The notes under the pieces: model-generated
Databases searched by the model: none
Seen by the model: only the letters and a program-made list of their open reading frames with translations
What the model was told of the DNA's origin: nothing
Program-made: the position numbers and the translations under genes
Shown: positions 60,699 through 64,000 of the stretch, in pieces
How positions within the stretch are numbered: position 1 is the first letter of the stretch
Layout of the letters: the number at the start of each line of letters is the position of its first letter
NCBI RefSeq assembly: GCF_900111765.1
Contig: NZ_FOIB01000006.1
Location: 248,001 to 312,000, forward strand
Source: Myxococcus fulvus
GTDB taxonomy: Bacteria > Myxococcota > Myxococcia > Myxococcales > Myxococcaceae
DNA length: 64,000 bases
Direction of reading: 5' to 3'

Positions 60699-61322
60699 TT
60701 ATCCCAATGATATTGCGACTGCGGCCGCGTCTAGCATTGACTGGTACGTCGAGAGAATTGTTGCGCCTTGTGTTGAGGCCGGGTCGGGCGATGTTAGCAA
60801 GCTATATACAGTGATGCCTGGGCTTGGTTTTTGAAGCTTCCTTTGAGCCAATGCCTCCAGCGCGGTTGCGGTAGTGGTGGAAATGTGCGCCGATGCGTTC
60901 CTGATGTTTTTAAGGTCGAGTAGGTCTGAATTGATGCTTGATATTGTGCTCTCGAATGGGTGGCCACCCGGGAAGTAAATTTTTGCGAGCCTGCGTACGA
61001 TGTCAGGGTTGGCCCAGTCGACATATTTTTGTGTGCCGACGGTCATTTGACTGGCATGAGTTAAGTCTCGCGGAGTGGCATGTGTAGGGACTATTTTTCC
61101 TGTTGTGGCTGGCTCTCCAGTGAGAAATAGTAAAAAGCTTTGTTCAAGAAACTTCTCCCAGGCGATGAAGTTCTTCAGGAATGCCGACTCCGTGATGAAT
61201 ATGATTTGGTCCATTGGGATGAGATACGAGCCGCTCGCCGACTGGGCATGAGCTGTTGCGATTAGGCTGTTGGTGAAATTTACAGCCCCCTTTAGCTCCT
61301 GGAGTGCCATTGTCAGGGACAT
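60699..61322 (-). CDS. HEPN-like small protein partner of DUF262
   Basis: 207 residues from ATG at 61322, eight bases after the DUF262 stop. It is alpha-helical with no signal peptide. The helix LLDLKNIRNASAHISTTT contains R-N-A-S-A-H (Arg141 to His146), the Rx4H motif that forms the RNase site of HEPN proteins. The upstream helices (FLKNFIAWEKFLEQSFLLFL) fit the four-helix bundle of the MAE_28990/MAE_18760-type HEPN families, which I recall being linked to DUF262 genes. It could be a toxin-type ribonuclease held in check by its partner. This is inferred from one motif and context; no homology search was possible. Confidence 0.6.
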   Translation of the reverse strand: MSLTMALQELKGAVNFTNSLIATAHAQSASGSYLIPMDQIIFITESAFLKNFIAWEKFLEQSFLLFLTGEPATTGKIVPTHATPRDLTHASQMTVGTQKYVDWANPDIVRRLAKIYFPGGHPFESTISSINSDLLDLKNIRNASAHISTTTATALEALAQRKLQKPSPGITVYSLLTSPDPASTQGATILSTYQSMLDAAAVAISLG

Positions 61323-61330
61323 GGCCGCCT

Positions 61331-62389
61331 CTAGAGTGCGTTGTTGAGTATGTTTACAATGTATTTCGTTCGCCGAACGCGTACCGGTTCGTCGGTGGTC
61401 GCGCGCCGGCTGTCTTCCAGAAACTGTTTCTCGAGAGGGCCGAGTTGATTGCTTGTGGGATCGAAAATGCTATCGATACTATCTAGCGCGCCACGAACCT
61501 TAGCGTAGTTTGCGGGCGTGATGGTTTTTCGCGGAAATGAGCATCCGGGAATGCCATAGTTCATGTGGTATACTGCAGTAAAGAGACTGTAGAATAGATG
61601 GATCCGTCTAAGCTCGGAGGTCTTGAGTGTGTCTGGGAATACCCCCGAGATTATCTTGATGACTGCGTCGAACTCCTTGCTTGGGGTTTCGATGTTGTAG
61701 GGGTAGTTTTTCTCGTAGAGATTGTAGAAGCTCTGAATTTTCTTCTTGGCCTTCATCCCCTCAAGCATTGCAATTAGGAGATCGGCGGTTAGGGTCACTT
61801 CGGCCATGCGAAGGATTGCGTTGTCGGTTAGGATTTTGTTTGATGTCCAGAATTCATGATATCTGTGCCCGAGGTCATCGGCTAGTAGCTTAAAGGGGCC
61901 GAAATGGTCGGCATTTATTTTCTCCTGTTGATTGAGGGTGATTGCGTATGAGTTTAGTCGCCCGAATATGTCGAGAATCTCTGCGTCAGGCATGTTGACC
62001 AGGAGATCGACGGCGAGCTCGTAATTGAGGATGTTTGCTTGGACTTCGTCGTCTACCTGGGCGAGTTGACTAAAGAAGAGGCCGCCATACTTGTCGTTGT
62101 GCTTCTTGCTGATCTGAAAGCCATCATCGAGGAATAGAAGAATCGTGCGGAGGCGTTGTTGTCCGTCGACGACTTCCCGAGTGGATGCCTTGGTGGTTGG
62201 ATTTAGCTTTTGTCTGATAAAGAATTTAGGAATGGGTTTTCCTCTGATGATTGTATCCATTAGGTAGGAGCGCGCGTTGTCGCTCCATACGTTCCTTCGT
62301 TGGAATTTCGGCGAGAGTTCAAGTTGTTTGTTTTTGTTCCATTCGACGAAGTCGTTGATGCTGTAGGCTCTGGAGTCAAAATTTTTCAT
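61331..62389 (-). CDS. DUF262 (ParB-like/GmrSD-type) NTPase-like protein
   Basis: 352 residues from ATG at 62389, where family homology begins (MKNFDSRAYSINDFVEWN). The frame is open to 62491. The DUF262 core is evident: LELSPKFQRRNVWS, SYLMDTIIRGKPIPKFFIRQ, then the signature EVVDGQQRLRTILLFL with DGQQR at residues 75-79. That motif is required for nucleotide-dependent action in GmrS and BrxU-type defence enzymes. There is no DUF1524 HNH nuclease domain fused at the C-terminus, so any effector must be the adjacent HEPN-like protein. The C-terminal 200 residues are helical. The gene is AT-rich and isolated, consistent with horizontal transfer and a defence role. Confidence 0.85.
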   Translation of the reverse strand: MKNFDSRAYSINDFVEWNKNKQLELSPKFQRRNVWSDNARSYLMDTIIRGKPIPKFFIRQKLNPTTKASTREVVDGQQRLRTILLFLDDGFQISKKHNDKYGGLFFSQLAQVDDEVQANILNYELAVDLLVNMPDAEILDIFGRLNSYAITLNQQEKINADHFGPFKLLADDLGHRYHEFWTSNKILTDNAILRMAEVTLTADLLIAMLEGMKAKKKIQSFYNLYEKNYPYNIETPSKEFDAVIKIISGVFPDTLKTSELRRIHLFYSLFTAVYHMNYGIPGCSFPRKTITPANYAKVRGALDSIDSIFDPTSNQLGPLEKQFLEDSRRATTDEPVRVRRTKYIVNILNNAL

Positions 62390-62520
62390 TTTTGATTTCT
62401 GCAGTGGGAGGGGCCTGATTGCGAAGTCTAGCCGTGTCGGGAATCGTAGGGAAGGGCGTGATGCGAAAAATGTCTGTGCCGCCAACATCACCTTGGCGTA
62501 CGCGAAAGTGAAGCTGGAAT

Positions 62521-62917
62521 GGCAGTGGCCCCGGTCGCTCGATGAGGTCTTTCTGGGGACAACGGGAAATGGCCGGCAGATTCAGCGCGTGCGAGCCTGG
62601 TTGGGCTGCGTGTGTTTGTGGTAATGTTTTTGATGCGGGAGTACATGTCTTGCAGGGTCGCGCTCTATCTCTAGTCTACACTTGTGTTGTTTTGTTGTCT
62701 GGGGGCGAGTAATGCGCTGGTTCCAGTATGGACTGGGATGGCGGAGGCTCGTGACTTGCCCCGTCGTTGACCGCAACAACCGGGTCGCCTCTCTTCATCA
62801 CGTGCGTCATTCCTGAACCGTGTCCGGGCGCGAGCTTCGTGCCTCGGTGACGAATGGGAGTGTGCACATGCGGCGAAGCACGGTGGGGTGGTCGGGAGTC
62901 CAGGTGCGAGGGGCGTC
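62521..62917. other. Intergenic region with possible gene remnant
   Basis: About 400 bases before the next gene. A plus-strand open stretch around 62460-62625 encodes VKLEWQWPRSLDEVFLGTTG and similar but has no start codon and ends at TAA 62624, so it may be a broken fragment. The rest, including an AT-rich stretch at 62600-62700, shows no gene. Confidence 0.35.
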
Positions 62918-63667
62918 GTGAGTGCCCGAGCCCTCCCTGCGCGGCCGATGCGCAGCGCGGTTTCCGTGGAGACGAGGCTGGATGCGCTCGACTGGGCCGG
63001 GCTCGGCGCGGAGCTGGATGCGCGCGGATGTGCCACGCTGAGCGGCTTGCTCACGCCCGAGGAGTGCGGCGCCTTGTCGGCGCTATACCCCGAGGATGCG
63101 CCGTTTCGCAGTCGGGTCGTCATGGGGCGCCATGGCTTCGGGCGAGGGGAATACAAGTACTTCGCCCATCCGCTCCCGGACCTCGTGGCCCGACTGCGGA
63201 CCTCGCTCTATCCCGGGCTCGCGTCCATCGCGAATCGGTGGAACGAAACGCTGCGCATCGACGTGCGATACCCCGAGATGCACGCCGCTTATCTCCAGCG
63301 GTGTCACGCGGCGGAGCAACTCCGGCCGACACCCTTGCTGCTCCAGTACGGAGAAGGGGACTACAACTGCCTGCATCAGGACCTCTACGGTGACGAGGTC
63401 TTCCCGCTCCAGGTGGCCATTCTCTTGTCCGAGCCGGACCGCGACTTCTCCGGTGGCGAGCTGGTGCTCACCGAGCAGCGTCCTCGCATGCAGTCTCGCG
63501 TGGAGGTCGTGCCGCTTCGGCAGGGGGATGGGGTCATCTTTCCGGTCCATCATCGCCCCGTGCAGGGGACTCGCGGCGTCTACCGCGTCAACATGCGTCA
63601 CGGAGTCAGCCGCATCCGCTCCGGTCACCGGCACACGGTGGGCATCATCTTCCACGACGCGAGCTGA
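62918..63667 (+). CDS. Prolyl-4-hydroxylase-like 2-oxoglutarate/Fe(II) oxygenase
   Basis: 249 residues from GTG at 62918, with GAGGGG upstream; ATG at 62948 is an alternative. The fold and motifs match the bacterial 2OG-Fe(II) oxygenase family near COG3826. The N-terminal region reads LLTPEECGALSALYPEDAPF. The metal-binding H-x-D is in YNCLHQDLYGD, the distal His in NMRHGVSRIRSG with the 2-oxoglutarate-binding Arg a few residues on, and LLSEPDRDFSGGELVLTEQ is the strand before the cap. It probably hydroxylates a protein or small molecule; the substrate is unknown. It lies between the AT-rich module and the glutaminase gene. Confidence 0.9.
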   Translation: MSARALPARPMRSAVSVETRLDALDWAGLGAELDARGCATLSGLLTPEECGALSALYPEDAPFRSRVVMGRHGFGRGEYKYFAHPLPDLVARLRTSLYPGLASIANRWNETLRIDVRYPEMHAAYLQRCHAAEQLRPTPLLLQYGEGDYNCLHQDLYGDEVFPLQVAILLSEPDRDFSGGELVLTEQRPRMQSRVEVVPLRQGDGVIFPVHHRPVQGTRGVYRVNMRHGVSRIRSGHRHTVGIIFHDAS

Positions 63668-63749
63668 CTCGGGGAGCGTGTGTCCTGGGAAACCTGCACG
63701 GAGGGCTGGCTCGCGCGGCTATCCTGGGGCCCAGGCAGGTGGGCGCGCG

Positions 63750-64000
63750 ATGGACGACTTCCAGGCGGTTCTCGACGAGGTGATGACGGCCGTCCTGCCG
63801 GTGGTGGGGCAGGGCCGTGTGGCCAACTACATCCCCGCGCTGGCCGCGGTGGACCCATCGCGGTTCGGCATGGCGTTGGCCACGCTCGATGGTCAGGTCT
63901 TCGGCGTGGGTGATTGGCGCACGCCCTTCTCGGTGCAGAGCATCTCGAAGGTCTTCGCGTTGGCGCTGACGCTCGCGAGAGACGGGGACGCGCTGTGGCG
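63750..64000 (+). CDS. glsA: Glutaminase A (start only, C-terminus off window)
   Basis: Hydrolyses glutamine to glutamate and ammonia. Only the first 83 residues are visible, from ATG at 63750. Family landmarks are GRVANYIPALAAVDPSRFGM, then GDWRTPFSVQSISKVFALAL, which contains the catalytic S-x-x-K (SISK) of the serine-beta-lactamase-like glutaminases. The reading frame runs off the window edge. The ribosome site is weak. Confidence 0.93.
   Translation, partial: MDDFQAVLDEVMTAVLPVVGQGRVANYIPALAAVDPSRFGMALATLDGQVFGVGDWRTPFSVQSISKVFALALTLARDGDALW

Larger units (their letters stand above)
60692..62520. other. AT-rich acquired two-gene module
   Basis: GC falls visibly to about 45-50 percent from roughly 60.69 to 62.5 kb against about 70 percent on both sides, with codons such as ATT, TTT and AAA that are rare elsewhere in the window. 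It contains only the DUF262 and HEPN-like genes. No repeats or mobility genes were seen at its edges. Confidence 0.7.

Noticed and set aside
1..64000. tRNA or rRNA genes
   Set aside because: No clover-leaf, T-loop GGTTCGAATCC pattern or rRNA segment was recognised on either strand by eye; a tRNAscan run would settle this.

Overview
The window is high-GC DNA (about 70 percent by eye) with very long mirror-image reading frames, GTG and TTG starts, many lipoproteins, Asp/Gly-Pro-Ala linkers, sigma-54 control and large coiled-coil proteins. Together these point to a myxobacterium of the Myxococcus/Corallococcus kind. No rRNA, tRNA, CRISPR array or intact insertion sequence was seen. Most genes are chromosomal, but two stretches look acquired.

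Layout. 1-2769: start of an SpvB/TcdB-type RHS-like toxin-complex protein that runs off the left edge. 3.1-7.1 kb: class I ribonucleotide reductase, nrdA then nrdB on the minus strand, with a promoter and a candidate NrdR box upstream and a terminator downstream. 7.2-19.3 kb: a membrane-anchored protein, a 2261-residue coiled-coil protein with a degenerate methyltransferase-like head and 63-bp tandem repeats, dapF, and two multidomain response regulators. 19.2-24.1 kb: an FBP zinc-finger protein, a fatty acid desaturase, lipoproteins and small envelope proteins. 24.2-28.8 kb: a sigma-54 activator, a good -24/-12 promoter, acetaldehyde dehydrogenase and its DUF779 partner. 28.9-34.3 kb: a winged-helix/nuclease-like orphan, an SDR, and a three-gene operon (2-oxoglutarate dioxygenase, PLP lyase, DUF819 membrane protein). 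A 22-residue peptide ending in a cysteine cluster, followed by stem-loops, precedes that operon and looks like an attenuator. 34.5-47.0 kb: repeat-rich lipoprotein, TPR lipoprotein, M16 protease plus histidine kinase, serine hydrolase, and a pterin-related group (queD, SDR, FolB-cupin fusion). 47.0-52.0 kb: RND efflux pair behind an unusual leader with 33-bp direct repeats.

Acquired regions. From about 52.8 to 57.2 kb lies a lower-GC redox cassette (nitroreductase, MarR, zinc-free alcohol dehydrogenase-like, two tandem F420-oxidoreductase-like paralogues). It is flanked by 54-bp near-identical repeats made from the 3' end of an isochorismatase-like gene. From about 60.7 to 62.5 kb lies a strikingly AT-rich two-gene minus-strand operon, DUF262 (DGQQR motif) plus a small Rx4H HEPN-like protein, which has the look of an antiphage or toxin-type module. 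The window ends with a voltage-gated channel, an epimerase and a sugar dehydrogenase (57.3-60.6 kb, before the module), then a prolyl-hydroxylase-like protein and the start of glutaminase glsA.
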